From contig NZ_ANNU01000063.1 in NCBI RefSeq assembly GCF_000346615.1, positions 1 to 47,010 on the forward strand: a stretch of 47,010 bases of DNA, in the 5' to 3' direction. How positions within the stretch are numbered: position 1 is the stretch's first letter; every line of letters begins with the position of its first letter. Positions 8,425-17,487 of this stretch are shown piece after piece. This DNA is from Nafulsella turpanensis ZLM-10. Lineage in GTDB: Bacteria > Bacteroidota > Bacteroidia > Cytophagales > Cyclobacteriaceae. A program made the position numbers and the translations under genes. The notes under the pieces are model-generated. The model was given only the letters and a program-made list of their open reading frames with translations. It searched no databases and was not told the origin of the DNA.

Positions 8425-10764
8425 CTAAAACTCAAGCCGGTAGGCAATCACGGGGATAATTCCTAACTGGTACATGGGTTCGACCTGCTGAGTCAGCTGG
8501 TCGTAATAATACCAGCTGATGTTTTGCCGATTGGTCACATTTTGGATATCCAGTGCCCATGTGCGGAGGTAATCCTTTTTCTGTTTTGTATGACTCAGGC
8601 GCAGGTCAAAACTATAGTAGGGCGGTAGGCGCTGACTAAAAGCTCTGTTATAATCAAAAATAGTTCGCTGGTGCTCAGAAGAGAGATCTTCCAGGATAGG
8701 GGTATACCAGTAGCCGCCCCGGTACAGGCCTCTTATGTTAAGCCCGATGATGCGGAGGTGCCCTTCTTTTTCCTTTACCCATTCTTTGCCCGTTGTAAGG
8801 CTGGCATTATACTGGCTGTTAAACTGCATGTTTCTCCACTGCCCGTCTGAGTCCAGGTAACTTGCATCGAAAAGGGAAAGGCTGGCAAGGTAGTAAAAGT
8901 CACTGGTGAAAAACTTTTGGAGGGAAGCATCCACCCCATACGTTCTACCCTTTCCCTCATTGCGTAAAGGAAAACCGGCATAGGTTTCCACCAGGTTTAA
9001 GGCAGAAAAGTTGGGAATAAAGGTACTTACCGGCACCTGGTAAAAGTACTGGTAAAATACTTCAGAACTGAGCCTTGTGCCGGAATTCCAGGTTCTGTTG
9101 TAGCCCAGGGCACTGTAATGGCTTCGAACCGGCTCGAGAGGATTCTCTTCTCCTGTGTAGGAGGTGGTTAAGTGAGGCTGCCGGAGGGTTGGCTGACTCC
9201 TCAGCCCGTATACCAGTTCAAGGCTGCTTTGTTCATTTAAAATATGGTGAAGGCTTAGCCCCGGTTCGGGATAGATCTTTTGGCTATAGCTATCGAATAA
9301 CAGGCCCAGAGAAGAGTGGAGCATCCATTCAGCCGACCAGCGGTACCGCAGGGAACCATAGGGCTTAATGGAGGTGTAGCTAAGATTCGGCGTAAATGTC
9401 TGACCATCCCTGCCATAGGCGGTAAATGCAGTAATACTACTGTTGTACCAGTCAATCCCAACACCTGTTTCAGCGGTAAGCCTTGGCGATAGTTCAGTGG
9501 TGATTTCAGATTTAAAAGCTAACAGCTCCTGTCGGAGTTCTTCCTCGACTAAACTATATACTTCCAACCTTGGAGTGTAGGCCTGGCTGTTATAATTACT
9601 GGAACGAATAGAGAAGGTAAGAATATTGCGTAGGGAAGAATGATCGCCCAAGGATAGTTCGTGCCGGATTCCGGTAGCGCCCATTCCGGCATCGAGCTCT
9701 GTTTCCGTGCCATCTTTTGCCACCTGCCATTCCTCTACTTCTTCCGGCAGAAAATGGTCGGTGGTGCTAAGTCCACCAAGCCCGAAAACAGAAAAGCTCC
9801 CCAGTTTGGTGGAAGGAAAGCTGAGGTGAAAGGAGAAATCCTGATAGCTGATGGCTTCATTGCCAAAATCAACCCCCAGCTGGCTTAGCAGCCCTACCGT
9901 GGAATAGCGGTAGTTAAGGAGATAACTGCTGCCAGACTCTTTATTAATAGGACCTTCTGTAGCCAGATCAATGCCTAACAGACTGGCCTGTAGGGTGTGA
10001 TTGTAGTCAATGCTGCTGCCCTCCCGCAGGCGGATGTTAAATACACCACCCACCGCACTACCCAAGCCTGCAGGAATAAGGCCGGTGTAAAAGTTGGAGC
10101 GGCCCATAAGCTGAGCACTTAGAATATTAACGCCACCTCCACTAACAGAGGGCCGGTCGCTAAAGGTGCCTGCATTGGGCAGGTGAGTGGGACTTAAAAT
10201 TTCGCCTCCTTCTATATGCCAGCTAAGATGGTTGGGCGATTGCCCGTGGACTACCAGCTGGTTATTCTGGTCATTTGCCCCGGTTACGCCTGGCTGAGAG
10301 AGCATAAGGCGGGCCGGGTCGTAAAAAGTGGCGGCAAAACGCTGGGTTTCCTCCATGGTAAAAATCGTGTGGTTCAGACCCTCTGCCAAAGGAAGTGGGG
10401 TATCGGAGTCTACATTTACTTCTTTCAAAACAATGGGCCGCCCCTCGAGGTATAGTGTTAACTTTTCTGGTTTGCTGGTTCTTACCATAATTTCAGGAAC
10501 AGATTGAGGGGCAAAGGCAACATGATGAACAGTGAGTCGATAGCGGGAGGGAAGAACCTCTTTAAAAAGGAAAAATCCTTCATCATTGCTTAATACCTGG
10601 TAAGTTTTATCTTCTCCCTGTAGCAGGAGTTGAGCATTGGCTATAGGCTCCAGTGATTCTTTCTGAAGAACAAAACCACTCAACTGCTGGTGGAGATTCT
10701 GCGCATTGGATGAGAGACAGCCAATGCAAAACAGGAGAAGCAAAAAGGGAAATTTCACGGGCAT
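8425..10764 (-). CDS. TonB-dependent outer membrane receptor
   Basis: This 779-residue outer membrane protein has a Sec signal peptide ending near SSNAQ (residues 18-22). A carboxypeptidase-regulatory-like beta domain follows (about 25-110; LSGFVLQKESLEPIANAQ), then a plug domain (about 130-240; VVHGQSPNHLSWHIEGGEI, SAVGGVFNIRLREGS), and a beta-barrel ending in AYRLEF, with the terminal Phe of outer membrane proteins. No SusD partner is adjacent, so it is more likely a metal, cofactor or small-molecule transporter than a SusC. It is a single leftward gene; the neighbouring propeller gene could share a substrate or PQQ-type cofactor, but this is speculative. Confidence 0.92.
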   Translation of the reverse strand: MPVKFPFLLLLFCIGCLSSNAQNLHQQLSGFVLQKESLEPIANAQLLLQGEDKTYQVLSNDEGFFLFKEVLPSRYRLTVHHVAFAPQSVPEIMVRTSKPEKLTLYLEGRPIVLKEVNVDSDTPLPLAEGLNHTIFTMEETQRFAATFYDPARLMLSQPGVTGANDQNNQLVVHGQSPNHLSWHIEGGEILSPTHLPNAGTFSDRPSVSGGGVNILSAQLMGRSNFYTGLIPAGLGSAVGGVFNIRLREGSSIDYNHTLQASLLGIDLATEGPINKESGSSYLLNYRYSTVGLLSQLGVDFGNEAISYQDFSFHLSFPSTKLGSFSVFGLGGLSTTDHFLPEEVEEWQVAKDGTETELDAGMGATGIRHELSLGDHSSLRNILTFSIRSSNYNSQAYTPRLEVYSLVEEELRQELLAFKSEITTELSPRLTAETGVGIDWYNSSITAFTAYGRDGQTFTPNLSYTSIKPYGSLRYRWSAEWMLHSSLGLLFDSYSQKIYPEPGLSLHHILNEQSSLELVYGLRSQPTLRQPHLTTSYTGEENPLEPVRSHYSALGYNRTWNSGTRLSSEVFYQYFYQVPVSTFIPNFSALNLVETYAGFPLRNEGKGRTYGVDASLQKFFTSDFYYLASLSLFDASYLDSDGQWRNMQFNSQYNASLTTGKEWVKEKEGHLRIIGLNIRGLYRGGYWYTPILEDLSSEHQRTIFDYNRAFSQRLPPYYSFDLRLSHTKQKKDYLRTWALDIQNVTNRQNISWYYYDQLTQQVEPMYQLGIIPVIAYRLEF

Positions 10765-11317
10765 AGGGTAAAAATGTCCTGCTTAAAAAAAGATTATTTT
10801 GCCGGCTTCTCCTTCTTCAAATGAAACAGGAGAACAACATGTATGCAAACAGCTAAGGTGCGCCCCAAACTAGCTCTTACACATTAAAAATAAATGTTAT
10901 ATTAAATTTATAAATAAATATTTATATAAAACAATATTTTTCTTCCCCTTTTTAAGGAAGAAAGCGTCCTTTGAAAGAAAGCAACAGTATAGGGTGAGGC
11001 CCTTCCATATCCGAAGAAGAATACTTTAGTTCCAGCGGAAAAGCTACTCTTGAACCCAACCAGTTTATGGGAGAAGCAGAAAGGAATTTTTTTAAAACCC
11101 AACAGCGGCCTTTGTAATCTTCTTTTTGCTGGCTTATGGAGCTTTGTTGTTTATTCTAACCGTCTGTATATAAGATTGTTAGTTAAAAATTTTATTTGAA
11201 AAAACACATTTAAAAGTTTGCATTTCTTTGCATGACTTAGTAGCTTTAAAATAAACATCAGTAAAATTATATTTTAAGCTATCTTTTTATCATCAGGTAT
11301 AGGTTAATTATTTTTTT
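10765..11317. other. Divergent intergenic region, no gene seen
   Basis: These 553 bp separate the leftward TonB receptor from the rightward gmd gene. They are very AT-rich around 10880-10945 and 11170-11310. The 64-codon minus-strand frame at 10908-11102 has no family resemblance and I do not count it as a gene. Promoters for both flanking genes should lie here, but I found no full TTTG/TAnnTTTG pair. Confidence 0.5.
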
Positions 11318-12430
11318 ATGAAAAAGGCACTGATTACAGGGATTACAGGACAAGACGGAGCCTACTTGGCAGAAATGCTACTCGGGATGGGCTATGAGGT
11401 TCATGGGATAAAAAGAAGGACTTCTCTTTTTAATACTGATAGAATTGATCATTTGTACCAGGACCCTCACCAATCCAATGTACGTTTTAAGCTACATTTT
11501 GGAGACCTTACAGACTCCACAAACATTATCCGGATTATACAGGAAGTTCAGCCCGATGAAATCTATAATCTGGGGGCCATGTCGCATGTAAAAGTAAGCT
11601 TTGAAACTCCGGAGTACACAGCCAATGTAGACGGGCTGGGAACATTGCGTATTCTGGAAGCAATCCGCCTGCTTGGCCTGGTGGAAAAGACAAAGATTTA
11701 CCAGGCTTCTACTTCTGAATTATACGGACTCGTACAGGAAGTGCCGCAAAGTGAAAAAACGCCTTTTTATCCGCGTTCCCCTTATGCAGTGGCTAAAATG
11801 TACGGGTACTGGATAACCGTCAATTATAGGGAAGCTTACAATATGTTTGCCGTAAATGGGATTCTGTTTAATCATGAATCACCGGTGCGCGGGGAAACCT
11901 TTGTAAGCCGGAAAATTACAAGGGCAGCCTGTAGAATTGCTCTTGGCTTGCAGGATGTCTGCTACCTTGGAAATCTGGATGCCAGTCGTGACTGGGGCCA
12001 TGCCAAAGATTATGTAAAAGCAATGTGGCTGATGCTGCAACAGGAAAGCCCTGAAGATTATGTTATCGCAACAGGGATAACGACTACTGTAAGGGAATTT
12101 GTTATAAAAGCTTTTGCTTTCCTGGGTATTCAACTAAATTTTATCGGGCAGGGAGCTGATGAAGTAGCTAATGTAAGCTATTGTGCCCACCCCGATTATC
12201 AAATCCCCGTTGGTACTGTGGTGGTGAGAGTAGATCCTGCTTATTTTCGCCCAACTGAAGTGGATCTTCTGGTGGGGGATCCGGCAAAGGCAAAACAACA
12301 GCTGGGCTGGGAGCTGGAATATGATCTGGACAGCCTGGTTGAAGACATGATGGAGGCTGATGTAGAGCTTTTTCAGCGCGATGTATATCTTAAACAAGGT
12401 GGCCATCCTGTTCTCAGTTACTATGAGTAA
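11318..12430 (+). CDS. gmd: GDP-mannose 4,6-dehydratase
   Basis: This 370-residue cytoplasmic extended-SDR enzyme converts GDP-D-mannose to GDP-4-dehydro-6-deoxy-D-mannose, the precursor of GDP-fucose, GDP-rhamnose or GDP-perosamine. The NADP-binding motif [14 protein letters not shown] begins at residue 8, with [15 protein letters not shown] at 33-47 typical of Gmd. The active-site set is STSELYG (Ser133/Glu134 region) and the Tyr156-Lys160 pair in [23 protein letters not shown] is another Gmd hallmark. It is the first gene of the polysaccharide locus but is separated from the next by 1.09 kb of non-coding DNA. No fucose synthase or other second-step enzyme is in the window, so its product must be finished by genes elsewhere. 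Confidence 0.96.
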   Translation: MKKALITGITGQDGAYLAEMLLGMGYEVHGIKRRTSLFNTDRIDHLYQDPHQSNVRFKLHFGDLTDSTNIIRIIQEVQPDEIYNLGAMSHVKVSFETPEYTANVDGLGTLRILEAIRLLGLVEKTKIYQASTSELYGLVQEVPQSEKTPFYPRSPYAVAKMYGYWITVNYREAYNMFAVNGILFNHESPVRGETFVSRKITRAACRIALGLQDVCYLGNLDASRDWGHAKDYVKAMWLMLQQESPEDYVIATGITTTVREFVIKAFAFLGIQLNFIGQGADEVANVSYCAHPDYQIPVGTVVVRVDPAYFRPTEVDLLVGDPAKAKQQLGWELEYDLDSLVEDMMEADVELFQRDVYLKQGGHPVLSYYE

Positions 12431-12561
12431 CAATGGGTAGGGAAGCTTTACCCGGAGCCTCGGAGAGGCGGAGGCTGTTAGTACACCGCATGGAATAGCA
12501 GAATAAGTTGTGATAATGAAGATATGATTCTCAGGTTTTTCACTGGGAAGGATTAAAAAAT

Positions 12562-12612
12562 ATTTAGGTTATGGTTGAAAGAAACAGCTGTAACCGAAAG
12601 AGCGAAGCTGTA
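12562..12612 (+). repeat. Direct repeat copy 1 in the upxY leader
   Basis: This stretch begins ATTTAGGTTATGGTTGAAAG and ends AGAGCGAAGCTGTAT. It matches 13410-13459 at about 46 of 51 positions with one single-base gap. The copies lie about 848 bp apart in the same orientation. Confidence 0.85.
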
Positions 12613-13379
12613 TTCTACTTTCTCCTATTGTGTTTTTTAAAGGTTTAGAACAACTGTAAGAAGAAAAAGTATTCGGTTTCTGGATGGAAAACTATTTTGG
12701 CTTCTTATGAGGTACAGAAGAAAGGATATACTAGAGCAATTAAGAGCGATGCAGACAGGTTATTACCTGCTCTTCTAAAAGAGAATGAGCAATTTTTATA
12801 ACAAAGATAGATTGGAAGAAGAGCAGAATGATTTGTTCAGATAATATCTTCCTAACAAAATGTAATGAGATTTTACAGTGACGGTGGGAGGCCTTTCTTA
12901 AGCAGTTTTGTTGTACCCAGTTAATAGCTGTTTTATTGAGCTGGCATCAATAATAAAGCAGGAAAGAAAAGTTCATAGGCTGAAAGAAGGAGGAAGCCGG
13001 TGGGTATTAAAATGAGGTCTAAAAATAAAAAAATAGGGCCAGTATTTTCTGAGATTATTTTATAAAGAAAACCATATAATTATTGACAAAGAAGCGAATT
13101 ATCCCTAATTTACTTAAAACCAATTACATATAATTATTTTTCAATTTCCTGAGGTAATTTTGATTTATTTACCCCAAAGGATATTTAATCTACTTTTTAA
13201 AAAACGAATTCATTCTCCAAACTACCTAAAAGAGCATGCACCACATGTGTATGAGAAAAAGAACAGCGGTAGTTAATTTAGCATCATCATTTAGAAAGAG
13301 CAATTAGCTTAACGGACTTTCCAGGACTGGAAAAAAGAGGGCTTTACCTGGTTCGGAAAAGAAACTTCTCAGGGATTTT

Positions 13380-13401
13380 CCCTCTCTGAGAGGGCGATAG
13401 C
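13380..13401 (+). promoter_or_regulatory. Leader hairpin and ops-like motif
   Basis: CCCTCTCTGAGAGGG at 13380-13394 is a self-complementary hairpin with a very short loop. It overlaps GGCGATAGC at 13393-13401, which differs at one base from the core of the ops element (GGCGGTAGC) recognised by the NusG paralogue RfaH in Proteobacteria. An alternative pairing of CTCAG (13366-13370) with CTGAG (13386-13390) is possible, so two exclusive structures may compete. Regulatory function is inferred. Confidence 0.35.
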
Positions 13402-13409
13402 TTTGTGTC

Positions 13410-13459
13410 ATTTAGGTTATGGTGAAAGAACCAGATGTAACTGAAAGAGCGAAGCTGTG
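13410..13459 (+). repeat. Direct repeat copy 2 in the upxY leader
   Basis: This is the second copy of the repeat at 12562-12612. It keeps ATTTAGGTTATGGT, GAAAGAA and GAAAGAGCGAAGCTGT. It ends 61 bp before the upxY ATG, so it may be part of the leader RNA. Confidence 0.85.
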
Positions 13460-13520
13460 TCCGGACCGTTAGCGCTTTTAACTTTTGAGAGTATTTATTT
13501 TTTATAAACCAGCTAACAAA

Positions 13521-14084
13521 ATGAGTATTAGTAGCGCAGTAAGAATGGAGCCCATGTGGTATGCTGTATACACACGATCCAGGGCTGAAAAAAAACTTTC
13601 CATCCTTTTAAAGGAGAAAGAAGTGGAATGTTTTCTCCCTTTGACAAAAAAGCTTCAACAGCGTTCAGACCGGAAGAAATGGGTAGAATTTCCATTAATA
13701 CCTTCTTATGTATTTGTTCGAATTACAGAAAAAGAACGTTTCGTCGTCCTGAATACCCCAGGAGCGGTATGTTATGTTTGCTTCGATGGACAGCCTGTGG
13801 CTATTCCTGATGAGCAGATTATCCACTTAAATAATTTCATTGCTAACAAATCACAGAGTATAGAAGTACACTACGGAGACTTTGCCAAAGGCGACTGGGT
13901 AGAGGTGGTTGAAGGGCCTTTGACAGGCGTAAAAGGTGAGGTAGTAGAACTACGGGGAAAGCAAAGATTGCTGCTGCGCTTTAAATCACTAGGATTTTGC
14001 ATTCATGCAGAAACCTCTTTGGGTGAGTTAAAAGCAAGCCCTTCTCTGGGAAGAGTCCTGAATAAGAAAAAATACTTTGCCTGA
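13521..14084 (+). CDS. UpxY-type NusG-family transcription antiterminator
   Basis: This 187-residue protein has an N-terminal NGN domain (about residues 10-105; MWYAVYTRSRAEKKL, then FPLIPSYVFVRI) and a C-terminal KOW domain (about 122-165; FAKGDWVEVVEGPLTGVKGEV). This is the architecture of UpxY, the NusG paralogue that suppresses premature termination in Bacteroides capsule operons. The frame can be opened upstream with TTG at 13485, but ATG at 13521, preceded by AACAAA, is the better start; ATG codons at 13545 and 13554 are also possible and still leave the NGN domain whole. It stands as the first gene after the long leader, just before the wza- and wzc-like genes, and probably controls the whole locus. 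Confidence 0.9.
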   Translation: MSISSAVRMEPMWYAVYTRSRAEKKLSILLKEKEVECFLPLTKKLQQRSDRKKWVEFPLIPSYVFVRITEKERFVVLNTPGAVCYVCFDGQPVAIPDEQIIHLNNFIANKSQSIEVHYGDFAKGDWVEVVEGPLTGVKGEVVELRGKQRLLLRFKSLGFCIHAETSLGELKASPSLGRVLNKKKYFA

Positions 14085-14176
14085 TTCGAAGGAAAATAGC
14101 ACGTGCACTTAGGAATATTAGCCCATCTTATTAGTTTTTTTGCAAGGTGGCGAATCACTAATTATTTTTTTCTCTT

Positions 14177-14962
14177 ATGAAAAATATAGCAACATATCTA
14201 CTACTTCTGGTTTCACTTCTCTCCTGCTCAAAACGAAACCTCCTCTACTTTAGTAGCACAGAGGAAAGAGCTGTAAAAATGGAACATCACATTAACAATT
14301 CAAATAATATAGACCCTAAAATACAGCCTAATGATTTATTAAGCATAACTGTTACCAGCTTAAGTGCAGAGGCAAACGTCCTTTTTAATAAAGGAGAGGT
14401 AATACCAGTCGGTAACTCTGGTGGTTATAGTAATAATGGTCCCAATGTATACAGTGAAGGGTATTTAGTCGACAAAGAAGGCTTTATTGACTTTCCTGTT
14501 TTAGGAAGAATCCAGTTGGGTGGAATAACCAAGGCAGAGGCAAAAGCCCGAATCAATTCAAAATTGGTGCGTTATCTGAAGGAACCTGTGGTAAACATTC
14601 GATTTCTGAATTTCAGAGTAACAGTGGTTGGGGAGGTCAGCAGGCCCTCTACCTTTACAATTCCATCAGAAAAGATTACTATCTTAGAAGCTCTTGGTAT
14701 GGCCGGCGATTTAACAATTTATGGAAAGAGAGAGAACGTCTTATTAATTAGAGAAGAAGGTGGTGAAAAGACCCTTGTTCGGCTAAACCTTAACAGTAAA
14801 GAGCTGCTTGATTCTCCATACTTTTATTTACAGCAAAACGATGTAATATACGTGGAGCCAAATAAGGCAAAAATTGCACAGGCCAGTTCAACCCGAAATG
14901 ATATCTCTCTTGGTCTTTCCATTGTATCTATCTTATCAATCATCTTGACAAGGTTTCTCTAA
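14177..14962 (+). CDS. Wza-like polysaccharide export lipoprotein
   Basis: This 261-residue protein has a lipoprotein signal peptide with lipobox LLSC (Cys near residue 18). The polysaccharide-export domain (about 48-145; IQPNDLLSITVTSLSAEANVL, read from residue 48, and GYLVDKEGFIDFPVLGRIQLGG) is followed by an SLBB-like domain (about 148-235; VTVVGEVSRPSTFTIP). A hydrophobic C-terminal segment (LGLSIVSILSIILTRFL) could be the outer-membrane-spanning helix seen in Wza. It would form the export channel for the polymer together with the Wzc-like protein, whose gene starts 11 bp downstream. No frameshift or truncation is visible; the length is normal for Bacteroidota members. Confidence 0.93.
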   Translation: MKNIATYLLLLVSLLSCSKRNLLYFSSTEERAVKMEHHINNSNNIDPKIQPNDLLSITVTSLSAEANVLFNKGEVIPVGNSGGYSNNGPNVYSEGYLVDKEGFIDFPVLGRIQLGGITKAEAKARINSKLVRYLKEPVVNIRFLNFRVTVVGEVSRPSTFTIPSEKITILEALGMAGDLTIYGKRENVLLIREEGGEKTLVRLNLNSKELLDSPYFYLQQNDVIYVEPNKAKIAQASSTRNDISLGLSIVSILSIILTRFL

Positions 14963-14973
14963 AATTTACAGCT

Positions 14974-17325
14974 ATGGTCGAAAAAGAACTGTTTCCAATA
15001 AATGCAAATGGGGGGAGAGAGGAGAATAAATTAAAAACTGTTTTTTCTAAATCTCTTCGCTATTGGTATTGGTTTGTATTAGGGACAGTAATATGTCTGA
15101 CCCTGGCATATGCCTACCTGCAATATGCCATTCCCCAGTATTATATCAGTAGCAAGCTGCTCATCAGAGATGCGAAAAATGAACCGGATTTTTCCGGCGG
15201 AGAGGGTTTTATCAATTTAGATTTATTTAAGTCCACCAAAAACATCGATAATGAAATAGAGATGTTAACTTCTAAAAACTTAATGCAACGCGTTTTAGAA
15301 GAACTTTCATTAAATGTGGGTTATTTTATTGAAGGAACTTTTCAGGATAAGGAGATACATGCGGAAAACAGCCCTGTTAAAATCATTATCAGCACCCTCA
15401 ATTCTGCTGCTTTCAATACTGATCTTAAAATTCACGTGCGGGATAATAATTCCTTTTTAATTGAAGAAAATGGCAGGATGAGTTCTCACCAGTTTGGTCA
15501 GCAAGTAAAAAAAAGCTTTGGCTCCTTTACAGTCTTATCCACGGCTGATGGAGCAGCTATTAGGGAAAGATCAATACTAATACGATTTTTTGATATCAGG
15601 AAACTGGCAAAGATTTACTCCCGAAAGTTAATGGTAGTGCAGGAAAATAAAATGGCCAGCGTCCTTAGTTTAAGTATGGTTGATCCAGTACCGGAAAAAG
15701 GAATGAGTATCATTGAAAAGTTAATTCAGGTTTATGATGAAGAAACCATGGAAGATAAAAACCTGATGGCTTCCAGTACTCTCAATTTCATTGATGAACG
15801 ACTGAAATACCTAAGAATTGAATTAACAGATGTTGAAAAAGATGTAGAACAATACAAAAAAAGAAATTCTGTAACAGATGTGAACTCTCAGATTCGCCTT
15901 TATTTAGAGGAGGCAAGTGAGTATAATAAGGAACTCGCTGACTTAGGTGTTCAAATAGATGTGTTGGAATCAATAGAGAATTATTTAAACAAACAAGGTA
16001 GTAACAGTTACCAGCTTGTACCAAGTAGTCTCAGTATCCAGGATCCAACCCTCCAGCGGCTTATACAACGTTTTAATGAGCTCCAAATGGAGCGGGAACG
16101 CCTGTTACGGACCACTCAACCTGATAACCCGCTTGTGCAAAACATGAGCGAGCAACTTTCAAACCTTCAGCTTAACATTCTCGAAAACCTTCGGAATATT
16201 AAAAAGGGTCTGGCTATTGCACGGACGAATCTGGAGGCAAAATCAGTTCAGTTTGGGTCAAGAATACAGCAGGTGCCTGCAATAGAAAGGGAATTACAGG
16301 AAATAGGTAGGCAGCAAGGCTTGAAAGAGGCCTTATATTTATACCTGCTACAAAAGCGTGAAGAATCTGCTTTATCGCTGGCATCAGCTATGTCTAATTC
16401 CCGTATAATTGATCCTGCGGAAGCAACCGACTATCCTATCAGTCCCAATAGTTCGAAAATTTACTTTATGGCTTTACTCATTGGTTTAAGCCTACCTGTG
16501 GCAGGTATCTATTTCCATGATTTATTAGATGACAAGGTACAACTTCTTAAAGATGTGGAACAGAAAACATGTGTTCCTATTTTGGGAGAAATAGCACATC
16601 ATAATAAAGGAACTTCCCTGGCGGTAACAGAAAAGAAACACTCCCCTGTAGCAGAATATTTTAGGCTGGTGAGGGCCAATTTGCAGTTTAGTACTGTTGG
16701 GAAAGCAAACCGGGTAATAATGGTGACTTCCAGTATGAGCGGAGAAGGGAAGACTTTTGTAAGTATAAATTTAGGTGCCAGCCTTGCCTTAACCGGTAAA
16801 AAGGTTGTGGTCCTGAGTTTCGATTTGCGTAAGCCAAAGCTTATGCAAAATTTAGGTTTAACACCCAAAGTTGGAATAACCAGTTACCTGATAAGCAATG
16901 AGTTTGCGGTAGATGACATGCTGGTCCCGGTTCCAAATGTTCAGGGCTTTTTCCTGATCGATTCAGGACCAACTCCTTTCAACCCTACTGAGTTGATGAT
17001 GTCAGCCAAAGTCGAGACACTTATCGAGACGTTGAAACTTCGATTTGATTATATTTTACTCGATACGGCTCCTGTTGGGCAGGTAGCGGATGCCTTTGCC
17101 CTTAGTCCGTTGGTGGATTCCTGTATCTATGTGGTAAGATATGGGCGAACGTTACAGGGGCAGTTAAATATTGTGGAGGAGATTTATCGAAACAAGAAAA
17201 TAGCTTATCCCATGATTGTATTAAATGATCTTAAAAAGAAAAATGGAGGGGTTTATGGCTATGGTTATGGTTATGGGTACGGATACGGAGAAAAGAAGAA
17301 AAAGAAACTTTTAGCCGTAAGCTAG
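14974..17325 (+). CDS. Wzc-like chain-length regulator and tyrosine autokinase
   Basis: This 783-residue inner membrane protein combines a Wzz domain, a long periplasmic coiled coil with a GNVR-type segment, and a cytoplasmic BY-kinase. The first membrane helix is near residues 29-50 and the second near 492-512. Walker A is SGEGKT at 589-594, Walker A' is VVVLSFDLRKP near 611-621, and Walker B is YILLDTAPVG near 692. The C-terminus has six Tyr in a YGYGYGYGYGYG run followed by a Lys cluster, the expected autophosphorylation tail. It should control polymer length and export with the Wza-like lipoprotein encoded directly upstream. The fused kinase is usual for Bacteroidota and Proteobacteria. 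Confidence 0.95.
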   Translation: MVEKELFPINANGGREENKLKTVFSKSLRYWYWFVLGTVICLTLAYAYLQYAIPQYYISSKLLIRDAKNEPDFSGGEGFINLDLFKSTKNIDNEIEMLTSKNLMQRVLEELSLNVGYFIEGTFQDKEIHAENSPVKIIISTLNSAAFNTDLKIHVRDNNSFLIEENGRMSSHQFGQQVKKSFGSFTVLSTADGAAIRERSILIRFFDIRKLAKIYSRKLMVVQENKMASVLSLSMVDPVPEKGMSIIEKLIQVYDEETMEDKNLMASSTLNFIDERLKYLRIELTDVEKDVEQYKKRNSVTDVNSQIRLYLEEASEYNKELADLGVQIDVLESIENYLNKQGSNSYQLVPSSLSIQDPTLQRLIQRFNELQMERERLLRTTQPDNPLVQNMSEQLSNLQLNILENLRNIKKGLAIARTNLEAKSVQFGSRIQQVPAIERELQEIGRQQGLKEALYLYLLQKREESALSLASAMSNSRIIDPAEATDYPISPNSSKIYFMALLIGLSLPVAGIYFHDLLDDKVQLLKDVEQKTCVPILGEIAHHNKGTSLAVTEKKHSPVAEYFRLVRANLQFSTVGKANRVIMVTSSMSGEGKTFVSINLGASLALTGKKVVVLSFDLRKPKLMQNLGLTPKVGITSYLISNEFAVDDMLVPVPNVQGFFLIDSGPTPFNPTELMMSAKVETLIETLKLRFDYILLDTAPVGQVADAFALSPLVDSCIYVVRYGRTLQGQLNIVEEIYRNKKIAYPMIVLNDLKKKNGGVYGYGYGYGYGYGEKKKKKLLAVS

Positions 17326-17487
17326 GGGATACAGCATATTATAAGATAACCGGCTTTTCCCCTTTTCCTAAGTCTTTAGCTTATTATAGGTGTTTCTTTG
17401 GGGCTGAGCATTTGTTGTAAGATTATCAGAACTTTATTAAAGGAGAGTAGCCATGAGATTAGCCCAAAGGTTGGCATAATAGAAAAT

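Larger units (their letters stand above)
12431..13520 (+). promoter_or_regulatory. 1.09-kb non-coding leader before upxY
   Basis: I see no gene in this stretch between gmd and upxY; stops are frequent in all frames. It contains a GC-rich inverted repeat just after gmd (AGCCTC / GAGGCT around 12453-12474), two copies of a roughly 50-bp direct repeat, an AT-rich central part with a TAATTTTG match at 13155-13162, and hairpins near 13365-13394 close to the upxY start. UpxY-type antiterminators in Bacteroides need the 5' leader of their own operon to act, so a regulatory leader is a fair reading. Fragments of decayed genes could also be present; I could not identify any. Confidence 0.5.

Noticed and set aside
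10908-11102. A 64-codon minus-strand frame between the TonB receptor and gmd
   Set aside because: It has no recognisable motif, lies in AT-rich intergenic DNA and has an unlikely composition; I treat it as chance.
12431-13520. A decayed transposase or other gene in the upxY leader
   Set aside because: I tried reading the frames around 12700-13020 but found no motif series that supports any family.
17398-17487. TTG start adding 30 residues to the Wzx-like flippase
   Set aside because: The extra residues are unlike the family N-terminus and the ATG at 17488 leads directly into the expected MKSLAQRIY-type start.
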